Source: Hygrocybe punicea
Taxonomy: Eukaryota; Basidiomycota; Agaricomycetes; Agaricales; Hygrophoraceae
Assembly: GCA_963556145.1 (NCBI GenBank)
Contig: OY744472.1
Location: forward strand, 3,658,001-3,722,000
Reading direction: 5' to 3'
DNA length: 64,000 nt
Shown piece after piece: positions 1-10,993 of the stretch. The notes under the pieces are model-generated. The model made no database searches. It was not told the origin of the DNA and was given only the letters and a program-made list of their open reading frames with translations. Numbering within the stretch: position 1 is the stretch's first letter; each line of letters starts with the position of its first letter. Both the position numbers and the translations under genes were made by a program.

Positions 1-223
1 GACTGGCAGGTACAAAGCTATCATCTATGTCATTATTGATAGCCAAACTATTGTTGTGCTGAGCACTCACCAATGCCAACCTCCATCTGATGTCAACTTG
101 AAATAAAGGACCTCATTATCTGTCCCATGGAAGTATTGAGTATTGCTCATGGATGACAGTATGCCTTTTGGATCAACATTGTGTTCGAATGGAATATTGT
201 ATGAAACTTTGTCATGTCGGCGG

Positions 224-387
224 TGGAGAACGGATCTCCTGGTCTCTGAGGGAAAGGCTCGAGAGGAGCCGCGGCTGGGAGGGGAAAGCTGAGGAAAACC
301 CAAGGATGGATGACTAAGCTACTACAGGAAAGGAAATCTACTAACTAAGGGTCTCCGGGGTCCTAGGGGCTAGCAGCTACTGCTGCA
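224..387 (-). repeat. LTR (3' LTR of the minus-strand element)
   Basis: This is a 164-bp terminal repeat with TG/CA ends. It is identical to 2376-2539 except for one C/T difference near 355. It contains a GGGGTCCTAGGGGCTAGC-type GC-rich stretch close to one end. Confidence 0.85.
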
Positions 388-1203
388 GATACCCCCCTCC
401 ACAATGGTGTGCACCCTCGCACACATCTCCTGCCTCTGAAAATCTCATCCTCCATGAAACTCCACCCACTCATCTACTATCCTCACTATCACCGGTGCTA
501 AGAGGGGTCCTAAAAGCGGGTCGGGTTGCCACACTGAGGGCATACCATCTCCATGAAAATGTGTAGCACAATCTTCATGTCTGGGGGAAGAAGCTCTAAG
601 AGAGCATACCGTGAGTCGATTCCTGGGCCCCATGCAAGCTCTGCTATGGCCCATGATCGATCAATTACAAACGGGAGGGCTGTACCAAGGGTAAGTGCTA
701 TCTGTGACTGGACAGGGCCATACGAAGTCGATACCGGAAAGATCAGCGGTGGTTCCTCTTCTGTAGTCTGGGTGCTTGCATCGATGAGTTGTGGGGGCGG
801 TGGGATCGGTGGGATAATTTCTGTGGGAACTGGTTGGCGAGGTTGCTGTACAGGGTTGGGAAATGGGTGACGGGCGTGGCATTGGGGTAATAGGCGACGG
901 TTGCGGTGGTGGGTGCCTATACGGAGTACGGGGCGTGTGTGGGGGTGCTCGTGGCGCGTTTTGGGGCGTGTAGGGGGCTTGGGGTGTCTCTGGGGCTGTT
1001 CGCGGCGCGTTCTGGGGTGTGTACGAGGTACGGGGCGTCTGCTCAGGTATTCGCAGGGTGTCCTGAGGTTTCGTTGGGGTATGGGGCATCTGTGTGGCTA
1101 CTCGCGGCACGTTTTGGGGCATGTAGGGGGCCTGGGGCATCTCTGGGGCCCTTCTCGATGCGTTCTGGGGCATGGTTGACGTGTTTTGCGGCGTCGTTGG
1201 ACT

Positions 1204-2070
1204 TCAGGGACGTGGTATGGGCTTTATTGTCGCGTTCTGGGGTGGTAACGGGGTGTGGGGCGTGTATCGACACGTTGGCGTTGGTGGTGACGTGGTGGTC
1301 ACGGATGGGTTTGATTGGGGCTCGTTTGGGCACGCGGCCGCTCGTGTTGGCTGTTCTTGGGTCAACAAGGGCGGGGCTGGACATTGGGGACACGGTGGGG
1401 GCCTTATCGACGCATCTGGGATCGACGTTGCGATGCGGGGCATTCCTCGACTCGTGGTTGTTGGTGATGACGTGGTGGCAGCAGCTGGGCTGGACTGGGG
1501 CTCGTTTGCGTACGCGGTTGCTCGCGTTGACTGTCCTTGGGTCAATGGCAACGGGGCTGGACGATGGGGCTGTGAGTGGGGCGTTCTGGGTAGCCCTGTT
1601 GCATTTTTGGGTGCCGTTGGTTGCATATGCGGCAGCGGCGACGTTTGGGCAAGTGGTGACGTGGCGGTTCCGTTGGACAATGGTGGGCTTGTTGGGGCGC
1701 GTGCAGGCTGCGTTGGGGCCTGTGAAACGGTTGACGGGGGTGCCGTCGATGCTGTGGGGACTTGGGATGTGGTTTGCTGAGTGGGGGACACGAATGGTTT
1801 TGCGCCCGTTGTTGGCCGCGTGTCTTCTGCCTGTTGTGAGTCTTGCGCCTTCGTTTCAGGGTGCGTATCTTCCATTGCACAACAGAGCGCCTGTCGTGCG
1901 GTCTTTTCTTTCTGTCTCATCTTTTCCTTCGCATTTTTCCCTGCGTTTTTCTCTTTCTCCTCGCATTCGTCCACTAACCGTTGTTGCAGTTCGAGTATAC
2001 GCGCGTCGCGTTCCGCGTGGAGCTCCTTTTCAGTCTTTCTGGTCTTTGGGTTTCGTGTTTTTGGTGCCAT
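1204..2070 (-). CDS. Gag-like protein of the small LTR element
   Basis: This 288-codon frame starts about 300 bp inside the upstream LTR, where Gag is expected. Residues about 1-75 are rich in Lys and Glu (MAPKTRNPKTRKTEKELH..., then alternating charged residues) and probably form a coiled coil. The rest is a Pro/Thr/Gln-rich low-complexity tail. No CCHC zinc knuckle is visible. A further Pro-rich open stretch (1173-661, another frame) follows and may be a continuation broken by a frameshift. The role as a particle protein is inferred from position, not from a recognised domain. A long plus-strand frame (906-2072) is a shadow of this skewed composition. Confidence 0.5.
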   Translation of the reverse strand: MAPKTRNPKTRKTEKELHAERDARILELQQRLVDECEEKEKNAGKNAKEKMRQKEKTARQALCCAMEDTHPETKAQDSQQAEDTRPTTGAKPFVSPTQQTTSQVPTASTAPPSTVSQAPTQPARAPTSPPLSNGTATSPLAQTSPLPHMQPTAPKNATGLPRTPHSQPHRPAPLPLTQGQSTRATAYANEPQSSPAAATTSSPTTTSRGMPRIATSIPDASIRPPPCPQCPAPPLLTQEQPTRAAACPNEPQSNPSVTTTSPPTPTCRYTPHTPLPPQNATIKPIPRP

Positions 2071-2375
2071 AGTGTAGAAGTCCGATGTTCGAATGGATAG
2101 AAGGGAGTAAAATTAAAAACAAAAATCGGGCACGTGAAAATAAAGTTGGACCAAATTTGAAGACGAGAAATTGAGGGAACAATGAGAAATAGATGAGACC
2201 GAGTATAAATGAGATGGACGAGGGGATACTGTTAATTCTGATGTGTTTTCGCGCTTTGTTTGCGCATCCTGTCGATTTCCTGGTTAAGTTCCTTCAGTGT
2301 TTGAAATTGTGTGTTTTGATCTTTTCGAGATCTGGTCCTACGGCTGCATGGCTCGAATCGCTCTCATCACCACGT

Positions 2376-2539
2376 TGGAGAACGGATCTCCTGGTCTCTG
2401 AGGGAAAGGCTCGAGAGGAGCCGCGGCTGGGAGGGGAAAGCTGAGGAAAACCCAAGGATGGATGACTAAGCTACTACAGGAAAGGAAATCTACTAACTAA
2501 GGGTCTCTGGGGTCCTAGGGGCTAGCAGCTACTGCTGCA
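2376..2539 (-). repeat. LTR (5' LTR of the minus-strand element)
   Basis: This is the 164-bp direct repeat partner of 224-387. It is followed by the second GCGG target duplication copy at 2540-2543. Confidence 0.85.
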
Positions 2540-3084
2540 GCGGTCAGTGAAATACCAGGTGGCAATAGATAATACAGTGTATTCAATATAGGTGGTTGAC
2601 GTGAAGTCCAGTATTGCACGTTCTAGGAAGTGATGGCCAAGTTTCTGGTGTAAGATTCGGAGGTTGTCAATGTATGATTTGAATAATGGTATGTTGAGGC
2701 CTGTGATCAGGATGGTGTTTGATGTTCGGGTGGTCTGAAAAACATATGTATATTAATTGTCTATGATTCTATATGATGAAATAATCTACCTGCTGATGAT
2801 CGGTGGTAGGTCTTTGGTGACCAATATCGCCTCTAAGCTTAAGACAAGCTCTTCATGCTCAGTGGTATCTGTGCTCGGCCGTGTAAGTTTCCAGCAATCC
2901 GGTGAGTCATTACGCACTACATTGATATTCGAAATCTGCAAATGTAATGAAACACAGTGTACATCATAAGAATTGAACATACATTTGTAGAATTGGCGAG
3001 TTGGCTGTCATCATTGTCCATCTGTGTAGATATGAGATTGCTTAAATGTTCAGCTGTACAGTAGAGTTGAATATATGAATTCCT

Positions 3085-3874
3085 TCAATGGTATATGTAC
3101 TGACATGCAGTTTTGAAATCGCAATAGGTGTTCATTTGCCAAGTGGAACTGGGAGGTATAGGGAGGTATAATTCATGCACCATTTCTGACTGTTTTATCA
3201 TGAATTGTTTTCGATCTTTATTGATATTATGACAGTGCATCATGTTCATTCTCCACGAACCTGTGATGTTTTTATGGTGTTTGGAATCTTGTGTTGCAGA
3301 TCTTCTCAATAGATTCCTATTGTTTTCCTCCATTTTCATAGGACAGGATATACACCCACAGCTGTCAGCAATGCTTGACCTCCTTACTGTACAGCATTAA
3401 AAGGAAACCCCCATCCATTCAGAATGTTTGCTCCAATGCAAGTGTTAGTATAGTTGATCCGATGTTTGTATTTGTTTGGAAATGAGTATATATGTCACAT
3501 AAATTTCTACTTTTGATTTGGCAGTGTTATGATCTTGTGATCAGCTCCATGTGGTGACAGCTGTTCTACATTCCCAAACCCTAATTAGATTTAGTGGTTG
3601 ATTATTTTGCATACCAGTAATCCATATCCATGTTGTTGGATGACGCTGAGCATAACAGCTGGTCAATCATCGGTTCTACATCATGGGGAATGTCCCTGAT
3701 TTTTTGCATTTTTATGGCACTATGATCTGAATAGTTCTCCTTCAAACCATCAGCAGATGTAGTTTTCGTGTCAGTATGATATCTATAAATGACTTCTTTA
3801 TTGTTTTTGATCTGTCTCAGTGTACTTAAATAGTGATGAGAGCCCAATGGTATTGTCCACATCTGACCCCTCAT
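3085..3874 (-). pseudogene. Probable upstream exons of the same repeat-family gene
   Basis: Two minus-strand open stretches, 3874-3602 (90 codons) and 3339-3085 (84 codons), lie directly upstream of the split gene and have ordinary protein-like composition. The second contains a K/R-rich start, a motif HDSKHHKN-like stretch and an ELYLPIPPS segment that looks like part of a globular domain. They could be 5' exons of the repeat-family gene at 1-3021, or a separate broken gene. No intron borders link them unambiguously, and I recognise no domain. The plus-strand gene at 3931 starts just beyond, so the two families may be divergent neighbours. Confidence 0.3.
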
Positions 3875-4292
3875 TCATCTATAATATCTCGCACAAATTC
3901 ATTGCTCACCTTAAAGCTTTTATCTTTGCAATGGCCCCTAAGAAGTCTGTGAATGTGAAGACTCACTCCAAAGCTAGATCTAGTGCCATTTCATATGTAT
4001 ATTCATTTTCATGTATTGTTGTTCATTCTGAACAAAGGTCATACTGTTGTTTCTAGGAAGGGTAAGAAGGTCACCACCACCAAGCTTGTCAATGATGAAG
4101 TGTACGTGTCTATTCTAATATTCTGATTCATCCACCATGACTAAACTGCCAGTAGTATTGCCAACTCCGAAGATGAAGACGTTATTAGTGTTCATAGCAT
4201 CACTAGTCTCATCTATGAGGTGTGTCTCATCAATTGTATATTCAGATACTGTTGATTTACTTCAGTAATATAGGCGGTCGAGGAAACCCATC

Positions 4293-5823
4293 TAGTGCTA
4301 CCAAAGTTCAGTTCAGTCCAGTTCAGACCCATTTTGGCTGAACCCTGAACTGAACCTGAACCGCCCTGAACTGTTCAGATATTTTTTTCAGGGCCCGAAC
4401 CGGGTTCATGAACGGTTCAGACACTCAATTTTACGGTTATCACATATTCTACATGTAAAATTTCACAATTTATTATTAGATGTTCTAACTAACTACAAAA
4501 CTCAATATATTATCATTAAAAATTCAATCTGGCGCTGGTGAGGCACCCATCTCCCTGTAACCTCGCGAACATAGCCCTGACGTCCATTGACGTCAGGCTG
4601 CGTGTTCGCGAGGTGTTAGCGGGAGGTGGGGACCTGGTCCCACCTTGGCGCTGGTGGTCGCACACTGAGTGCAGCAGGAGTCGGTCAGTGCACCACTCCC
4701 ATTGCTCCCCTTGCCTCCATTGTGATCTTGTTGTTGCCATCGCGTTGCAGTTGCAGTTGCCGTTGCCGTTGCCGTTGCCATTCCATTGGCATGGGGCATT
4801 GGCGTGAGCATGAGCGTTGGCGTGGGCGTGGGCGCGGGTGAGGGTGTCGGTGTGGTTGTGGGCGTCGTTGGGCCGGTGTGTATAGTAGTATTAGCTGACT
4901 TCGTTAATAAGAAATACAAACTTACGAAGGGCAGCAGGGTTGGGTGCACCTTCCCCGCCGCTCTCTTTCTTGGGTGTGGTCGTGGTCGTGGTCATGGTCG
5001 TGGGCGTCGTTGTCGTTGTGTTGCCGTTGCCGTTGCCGGTGCTGTTGCCATTGCCGTTGCCGTGGAAGTTGGCGTTGGCATTGGCGTTGGCGTTGGCGTT
5101 GGATGGGCGCGGCATTGGCATTGGCGTTGGATGGGCATGGCGTTGGCGTTGGCATTGGATGGGCGTGGCGTTGGCATTGGTGTTAGCATGGGTGTGGGTG
5201 TCGTGTGGGTGTCGTTGGGCTGGTGGGGGTAGTTGTTACTTAGTAGTAAATAAACACTTACAGTTGGCAGCAGGGTTGGGTGCACCAACCCCGCCGCTCT
5301 CTTTCTCTCATTTGGGGGTTATTCTTTGATGGCGGCACACCGCTATGGTGGTGCTGGTGCTGGTGCTGCTCCTCGTCATCGTTGTCGTTGTCGTTGTCGT
5401 CATCGTCCATCTGGTGGTGCCGACTTGGTGGTGGTTGGTAGAAGAGCCTACAAAACTATTAGTGAATGAGAAATAAATGATAAAGAATGTAGAACTTACC
5501 TATTTGCCTCGAACGCAAGTGTTCGAGGCTTTTGAGAGTGGTGGTTGGTGGCTGAGAATAAAGTTTAGTGACTAAAATGGAAATTTGCTGAATTGGCATG
5601 TGAGTAAAACTTTCGTTTCGAGCGCAAAATACATACCTGTGGATATCGGTTTGGCGGTTCTCAACCGCTCATGAACCGTTTAGACAACCCGGGGGTTGCC
5701 TGAACCCCAAACCGGACCCAGGGTTCAGTTCAGCCCAAGGTGCTGGACTGAACTGAACTTCTGGTTTGGTTCGGAGTTCGAACCGGGTTCGGATTGGTTC
5801 TGAACCGAACTTTGGCAGCACTA
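4293..5823. mobile_element. hAT-type non-autonomous element 1
   Basis: Terminal inverted repeats TAGTGCTACCAAAGTTCAG and TAGTGCTGCCAAAGTTCGG (complement) bound 1531 bp. The 8-bp flanks AACCCATC and AGCCCATC match at 7 of 8 bases, the duplication size of hAT elements, and the TAGTG start fits the hAT end consensus. Both ends are full of GGTTCAG/GGTTCGG subterminal repeats. The middle holds GC-rich (GGCGTT)n-like sequence, a near-perfect hairpin at about 4563-4617 and three minus-strand intron-like cassettes (4870-4925, 5222-5260, 5448-5499). No transposase is present; the open frames here are low-complexity. Confidence 0.85.
4563..4617. repeat. Hairpin around a GACGTCC/ATTGACGTC palindrome
   Basis: CCTCGCGAACA at the left pairs with TGTTCGCGAGG at the right, with AGCCCTGACGTC pairing inside. 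Together they make an almost complete stem of roughly 25 bp. Equivalent structures occur at 7915-7972, 21,970-22,030 and 34,708-34,765 in the other hAT elements. Confidence 0.8.
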
Positions 5824-7164
5824 AGCCCATCAATACAGCAAGGTTTGCAAGTTTAATTTATACTGTTCATATGATCTAATATTCTTTATATTCAGCGGGA
5901 AAAAGTGGCATATTTTAGAGGAAGATGAAGATAGGTCAGTAGCTCTAAATAATGTCTTTTATATTTGTGTGTTCTTTAATCGTTTTATATAGTAAATTCT
6001 CTTCTCCATCGAGGAAGACAAAGTCAAACCAGCATCAATTGCACAATGAGGATGACGACAGCGACGAAACATTCATGTGAGTTGGAAATTGAATACTTGG
6101 TCATATGTTAGACATGTCATAGGCCTCTCGCAAAACTCGAATTCGGTTCTAAGAAATCAAATGCAGATAATGGTCTTCGGTATGATACTTCATATGATTC
6201 ATGTCCTTCATATATTAATAAATGATCAGCAACTCTGATACATCCATCAAAACGTTGAAGGCGATTTCGTCCAAAGTCACAAAGACTACCCACATTTGTG
6301 ATATCAGCGACAACAATGTTTCCAGTAGCGATGATGAAGCTGTAACATATGCACAAAACCAAATCACCAGGTACATTACATCTCTCTATTATTTTTTTAA
6401 TTGATGTCCTTGCTTTAGCATACGCTCTCCAAACACGGATGAGTCCAACAATGGTACAAGAGACCCTCAGTTGGTTGATATATATAAGGACTGTGTCAAC
6501 ATTAAGTAACTATTGGGTTTTATCTTCTTAAGGAATGCTCAATATTGAATAGGGCAGTGGCCATGGTATCTTGGTCTAGTGCTATAGGGAATGGCAATCC
6601 TCAGTACAGTGATGTTATCAGCAACATTAGAAAGGTCAACCAAAAGTAAGCTATCAGCTAGGACTTTACAGTTAAAGACAATTCACATCGCATAACATTT
6701 TGTTGTTCTCCACAGTGACCTTTGTTTGATCTGGCAAGTACTCGAATCTTTCTCATGACAATCCTGCCAATATCTCTACTGGAGCATTTGGGCGTAGTTT
6801 TTTCCACTCCGTTGCTGGTGCCATCCCAATGATCTTCACTTCTGTCATTCTAGTCGATTCATGCTTCCTTGACAAGCCAAAAGTCGGTGGGAACATGAAA
6901 CCCATCAAGGTCATCCAGGGGGCTTTATTTTCAGGAGAATGGGAGCGGTATGTTGGCGCCATTGGAATGGTCACTGGTGAGGCAAAATTTCGTGCACAAC
7001 TATATAAGGACTTTCTGTCCTTCTCAACAACAGCGGCAAGTGGACTGGATGCATCTCCTAGCAGTGAGTATACATTCAATGCTCTCCTTTCAATCCTTAC
7101 TCATATTCAATAGAAGCGTTGATATGCAGTCTCTCCCTTTGGGCACAGAATCTCTCATATGGTG

Positions 7165-7520
7165 TTATGTGAATGTTTGTTTCACCAAGAATTACCGGAG
7201 TTGACTTTGTTCAGGTACCTTCTTGTTGTTCGTGGGTTTCTAATATCCAAATAACCTATCAGGAAGGGGTTTGTGGGTATATGTACTATATGAATCAATA
7301 GAATGTAATAGTGAGGTCTCTTCAATTAAGAATTGAGACTTTGAGTAGGGATGAATAGCAATTGGGTGTGTGATGTACTGAAAATACTAATATTCACTAC
7401 TGGAATATAAAAATATGAACTAATGAATACTGATAACAATATTCACCAGTTGAAGATGAACTGTTTTGGTTACAGGGCCTATTCAATCAACAGTATCTCT
7501 GGGTATTATAATATCTGACT
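7165..7520 (+). repeat. Dispersed repeat, inverted copy at 29,438-29,798
   Basis: About 355 bp covering the last exon and 3' flank of the multi-exon gene recur on the opposite strand at 29,438-29,798 with small differences. The repeat ends at the TA where the Tc1/mariner element is inserted. Confidence 0.85.
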
Positions 7521-7522
7521 TA

Positions 7523-7612
7523 CAGCCGTTTGCACCTATCTTGACAGTTCTCGCGGATTTTGAATATATATGGTAGTTAATGGACTTAGAAAAATTCTTG
7601 CCTCTCAACCAC
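7523..7612 (+). repeat. Tc1/mariner left inverted repeat with TATA-like promoter
   Basis: This 90-bp repeat has 89 of 90 bases identical to the complement of 10,994-11,083. It contains GAATATATATGG about 45 bp before the transposase ATG at 7614, so it probably serves as the promoter. The other copy is placed the same way before the companion gene. Confidence 0.8.
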
Positions 7613-7613
7613 C

Positions 7614-9572
7614 ATGTACCGCAAAATCAGTCGCGATGTCAAGATCTTGGCGGTTCGCCTTTATGAACTCGGTCTACTTGACCTCTCTGACATTCTTTCT
7701 TGTTGTAACTTCTCCGCCAGTACATGGTATCGCTAGGGATGACCACGGGTCTTGAACGGCTTGGCTCGGCTGACACCGCACCCGTACCCGTGAACACCTT
7801 ACCCGGGGCGGTTTTGACCTGCACCGCACCCGAACATCCATGGGTCATGACGGTACACCTTACCTGTGGTGTACCGTCGCGTCCCGCCGTCCACCACAGC
7901 CCCCGTTCTGCTCTGCAACCTCGCAGATGCAGTGCCGGCGTCAATTGACGTGACGTGCTTGTCCGCGAGGTGATCAACATGGGGAACGAGGGGCATGTGC
8001 CGTCGGACGCGTTGTAGCGTGTCTGCGAGGTGGACAAGAGGGGGACGAGAGGGGGACGCGTCGCCGTCGTCGCTGTTGCGTGTCTGCAAGGTGGACGAAG
8101 GGGGACGCGTCGTTGTTGCGTGTCCGCGAGGTGGACAAAGGCCCGGGCCGGGGGACGCGTTGTTGTTGTTGTTGCGTGTCCACGAGGTGGACGAGAGGGG
8201 GTGCGTTGTTGTTGTTGCGTGTCTGCGAGGTGGACGAGAGGGCGACGCATCGTTGTCGTTGCGTGCTGTTGCCCCATGCTGTTGTTGTTGTTGTCATAGC
8301 GTAGTTAGCTACAGTTCATTACTTGATCAGAAATTGAGACTTACCTAGGCCGGGAAGTGGGAGCACCACCCCCCGGCCGTTTCCCTGCTCCTTCCTTTGA
8401 CTGTTCCGGTCGGTCGTCTGGTCGCCGCGCGCTTGCTCGCCCTTGGTCGTAGCCGTCGAGGTGGTTGTGGTGGTTGTGTGATGAACCCGTGACACACCGC
8501 CAAACCGCGGGTACGGGTCACGGTATGGTCACAGGTGACGAAACCAAACACCCTACCCATACCCGCGCAACCCGTTTTGGTAATACCGCGGGTTGACCCA
8601 AACCCGTGGTCATCTCTAGGTATCACGTCCATCGACTCTGGAATGAAACCCACGACATCGTGCGCGAACAACCCAAGTACAACTCTGCTCCCCGCTCTCT
8701 CCACACTGATGATGTTCAATACCTCCTTCGCTTGATGCACGCCAACCCAGACTGGTTTCTGGATGAGTTTCTCCACCTTCTGAAGACCAATCGTTTCATC
8801 TCCATCCACTACACGACTATCCACCGGGAACTCATACGCACCAACATCTCTCGCAAGAAACTCCTCCGTATTGCCGCTGAACGGAATGAAGCTGGCCATA
8901 CTCAATTCATGCTTCGCATCACACGTTATGCACCAGAGGAACTCGGCTTCATTGACGAGACCTCAAAGGATGAGCGCACTGTTGGACGGTGCTACGGACG
9001 ATCCAAGAAGGGCACTCGCTGCCCGCAGAAACAGCGGTTTGTTTGAGGACGGCGTACGAGCACTGAAGCCTTGCTCACACTCGATGGGATCATTGCCTGC
9101 ACCGCCGTGGAGGGTTCCATGACAAAGGAGAAGTTCCTGTCCTTTCTCGAGTTCCATGTTGTGAGTATTTCTATTTCTAATGATTACACCCTACTGATCT
9201 CATCTACAGTTACCGAAATGTACTGCCTATCCGGGTCCCTTGAGCGTTCTCATCATGGACAATGCTAAGATCCACCATGGCCACGAAATACTCGAACTCT
9301 GTGATCGGTTTGATAAGTCTGGCAACATATCTCATGTCAACGGCCCCTCATGACAACACACAGGTGTTCAGATTGAGTACCTACCACCGTACTCGCCGGA
9401 TCTGAATCCGATCAAAGAGGCCTTTTCGAAGATCAAGCATTTTATTCAACAACACCACACATACTATGCAGCAACGCAAGGGGATGGGATTTTGTATGAT
9501 ATGATGGAAGTTACTGATATCATCACTCCTTCTGATGCAGCCGGCTATTTCGCGAATGCTGGATACTTCTAG
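7614..9572 (+). pseudogene. Tc1/mariner-type DDE transposase, broken
   Basis: The frame starts MYRKISRDVKILAVRLYELG, a helix-turn-helix start typical of these fungal transposases. It is cut after codon 40 by a hAT element and resumes at 8619 with YHVHRLWNETHD. The catalytic core follows: the first Asp in GFIDETSKDERT, the second in VLIMDNAKIHHG, the third acidic site in YLPPYSPDLNPIKEAFSKI. A good intron lies at 9161-9209 (GTGAGT...TACAG). Damage besides the hAT insertion: an in-frame TGA at 9044-9046 where CGA would restore an Arg (RFV-stop-GRR), and a second intron near 9312-9362 whose donor reads ATAAGT instead of GTAAGT. The enzyme would cut and paste the element at TA; this copy cannot make it. 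Confidence 0.85.
7734..8618. mobile_element. hAT-type non-autonomous element 2
   Basis: Ends TAGGGATGACCACGGGT and TAGAGATGACCACGGGT (complement) enclose 885 bp. The 8-bp flanks GGTATCGC and GGTATCAC match at 7 of 8. The interior has a minisatellite of roughly 40 bp built on GGACGAGAGGGGGACGCG, a hairpin around GCGTCAATTGACGT (7939-7952), and a minus-strand intron-like cassette with donor at 8344 (GTAAGTCTC, branch GCTAACTAC). It is a sister of the element at 21,238-22,209, in the opposite orientation. Confidence 0.87.
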
Positions 9573-9719
9573 CCGAGGACCATTTTTTTAGTTGTTGTCG
9601 TTTACCAGTGTCCCCCATGTATTGTATCTGATTGTCTGAACATTGTTATTTCACACCGAGAGTGAGAACGCGAGAACCCAATTCAATTCCCCCCACACAA
9701 CAGAACAATAGAAATGTAT

Positions 9720-10988
9720 TTATGCCACGACAACTTTCTGCGACCATTTTTCGACTGCATCCTGCAGCTCCCCAATCTCACCCAGCAAGAAACCCATCTC
9801 CTTCAAGTCAGCAATGGTGACGAAGCGAAGAGTCCGCGCATTCTTGTAGCGATTGTCCCTGAGCTTCTGTAAAATGTCGTTGTCAAGCTGGTGCTGCTGA
9901 CAGAAATCTTCAATAGGAAGGTCTGGTCCAGGAACTTGAGTTGGTGGAAGAAGGGACAATGGGATGGCAGTGGCAGTGGGTGCCATCTCACGAATTGGAG
10001 CTCCAGGATTGAAGAGTTGTGCGACTTCATTGCCAATGGAGAAGTTGAAGATGGGCGCAGAAGTGACAGCAGGGGTAGGGACAAGTTGGCTTTGAGACAC
10101 TGTTTGAGAACTGGGGAGATCGTCTGTCCCGAGTCAAAGAGCTTGTGGTTTGGTGGCGTCTCCAGCATTGCGCATGTCTCACCTTTGATAATTGCACTGG
10201 CCCAGCATTCAAGCCGCTCGATGCACACCATCGGGGTCAATGTAGCAGTGGTTACCGAGGCAGTCATCTTGCTTCTTCGGGCACTTCCAGCGTTCTTGCA
10301 GCGCTTGGAAGCTTAGAACGCTGTTCTTGTTCGCAGGGAGCGTGGCCGGGTCCTTGGATCCCTGTTATAATGGGTTAGTGATGCGGTGAAGCCAGTGCAT
10401 GGATACACACCTTTTTGCCCTGTTTTTTTGTCAGATCCTCATTCTCCTTGTCTTTAGCCATAGCATCTGCATTCTCCGTGATCATGACGCTAATTGGTTG
10501 TTCCTTGCCTGGTGTGCACTTCAAGTAGTAACGGAGCAGGAGTTTGTAGTCGTCGTCTGATTGAAGGGGAGCGCCGGGCTTGGTGAAAATGCGGGGGATG
10601 AAGAACATAACGGTGTAGTTGTTGTAATCGATAACTTCTGGATTGAGGGCCTGTGAGATCTTGCCAAGCAACTGCGCCTTGACGGTCTCCCAAGATTCAT
10701 CTGTGGTGAGCTGGAGTGTGAGCGTCTTTGGACTATGTTTCATAATGGCTTTCTTGATTTCATCTGCAGAAAGAATGGCGAGAATGTATGTGATTGACTT
10801 ATCGACGACTGCAGTTGCGGCGGCAGCAGTTGTCTTCTTGCGCTTCTTTGGGGTGACAACCGGCATCTCGATGTTGTTCTCTGGCAGGCTTTGTTCAGAT
10901 TCACTCGGTAAGCAGGAGGGTCAGAGTCAAGGATAATGGATGGAGAAATGTGAGCCCTTTTCCTACGATTACGGCAAGGCCTAGCCAT
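9720..10988 (-). pseudogene. Companion gene of the Tc1/mariner element (SAM-like domain at C-terminus)
   Basis: The gene starts at ATG 10,988, six bases inside the right inverted repeat, with a basic stretch MARPCRNRRKRAH. After a frame change near 10,915 it continues with MPVVTPKKRKKT (a likely nuclear signal) and a domain of about 140 residues (VDKSITYILAILSADEIKKA..., LLLRYYLKC). A GTGTGT...AACAG intron lies near 10,410-10,360. A Cys-rich piece follows (WKCPKKQDDCLGNHCYIDPDG). After further frame changes comes a C-terminal sterile-alpha-motif-like region (IEDFCQQHQLDNDILQKL...FVTIADLKEMGF). At least two frameshifts show it is dead. The domain order recalls other Agaricomycete element-borne proteins. 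A DNA- or protein-binding helper role is inference. Confidence 0.55.
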
Positions 10989-10993
10989 GGATA

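Larger units (their letters stand above)
224..2539 (-). mobile_element. Small LTR retrotransposon, non-autonomous (gag-like gene only)
   Basis: Two direct 164-bp repeats (224-387 and 2376-2539) differ at one base and run TG...CA. The 4-bp duplication GCGG flanks the element (220-223 and 2540-2543). Read on the minus strand, a purine tract GGAGGGGGG lies just before the downstream LTR (complement of about 391-399). A stretch starting TGGTGATGAGAGC, like a tRNA primer-binding site, follows the upstream LTR. The roughly 2-kb interior holds only a gag-like frame, with no protease, integrase or reverse transcriptase. It must therefore move with enzymes made elsewhere. The single LTR difference points to a recent insertion. 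Confidence 0.85.
1..3021 (-). pseudogene. Repeat-family gene of unknown function, split by an LTR element
   Basis: I read a minus-strand spliced gene. A 13-codon exon starts with ATG at 3021 and ends at 2983. The next exon is 2935-2790. A third runs from 2734 into the LTR element and resumes at 223, ending near 70 at a GTGAGT donor, so the gene leaves the window on the left. Once the LTR element and one copy of its GCGG duplication are set aside, the frame reads smoothly from ...WYFTDR into RHDKVSYNIPF..., which shows the insertion hit an exon. The phase of the 2935-2790 exon does not fit the next exon, so there is also older damage. The protein resembles a family I remember as repeated across Agaricomycete genomes, but I can name no domain and assign no function. 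Confidence 0.6.
3931..7203 (+). pseudogene. Multi-exon gene of unknown family, interrupted by a hAT element
   Basis: A plausible start at 3931 (MAPKKSVNVKTHSKARSS) is followed by many short exons. They are separated by good introns, for example near 4104-4150, 4217-4264, 5870-5895, 5937-5990, 6185-6229 and 6374-6410, with acceptors such as TTTACTTCAG and TATATTCAG. Exons encode acidic, Ser/Asp-rich stretches (NSEDEDVISVHS; DNNVSSSDDEA) and then, at 6740-7060, a better-conserved-looking domain (VILVDSCFLDKPK, GALFSGEWERYVGAIG). A 1.53-kb hAT element cuts an exon at 4292. The 3' end (from 7165) is duplicated in inverted orientation at 29,438-29,798, so this belongs to a repeated family, perhaps carried by a transposon. 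I recognise no domain. Confidence 0.45.

Noticed and set aside
906..2072. 388-codon plus-strand frame
   Set aside because: It is a shadow of the Pro/Thr-rich gag-like frame on the other strand, it lies inside the LTR element, and it is biased to Gly/Val/Leu/Trp without domain features.
4786..5329. Several overlapping frames of up to 148 codons rich in Gly/Val/Arg
   Set aside because: They arise from (GGCGTT)n-like repeats inside hAT element 1.
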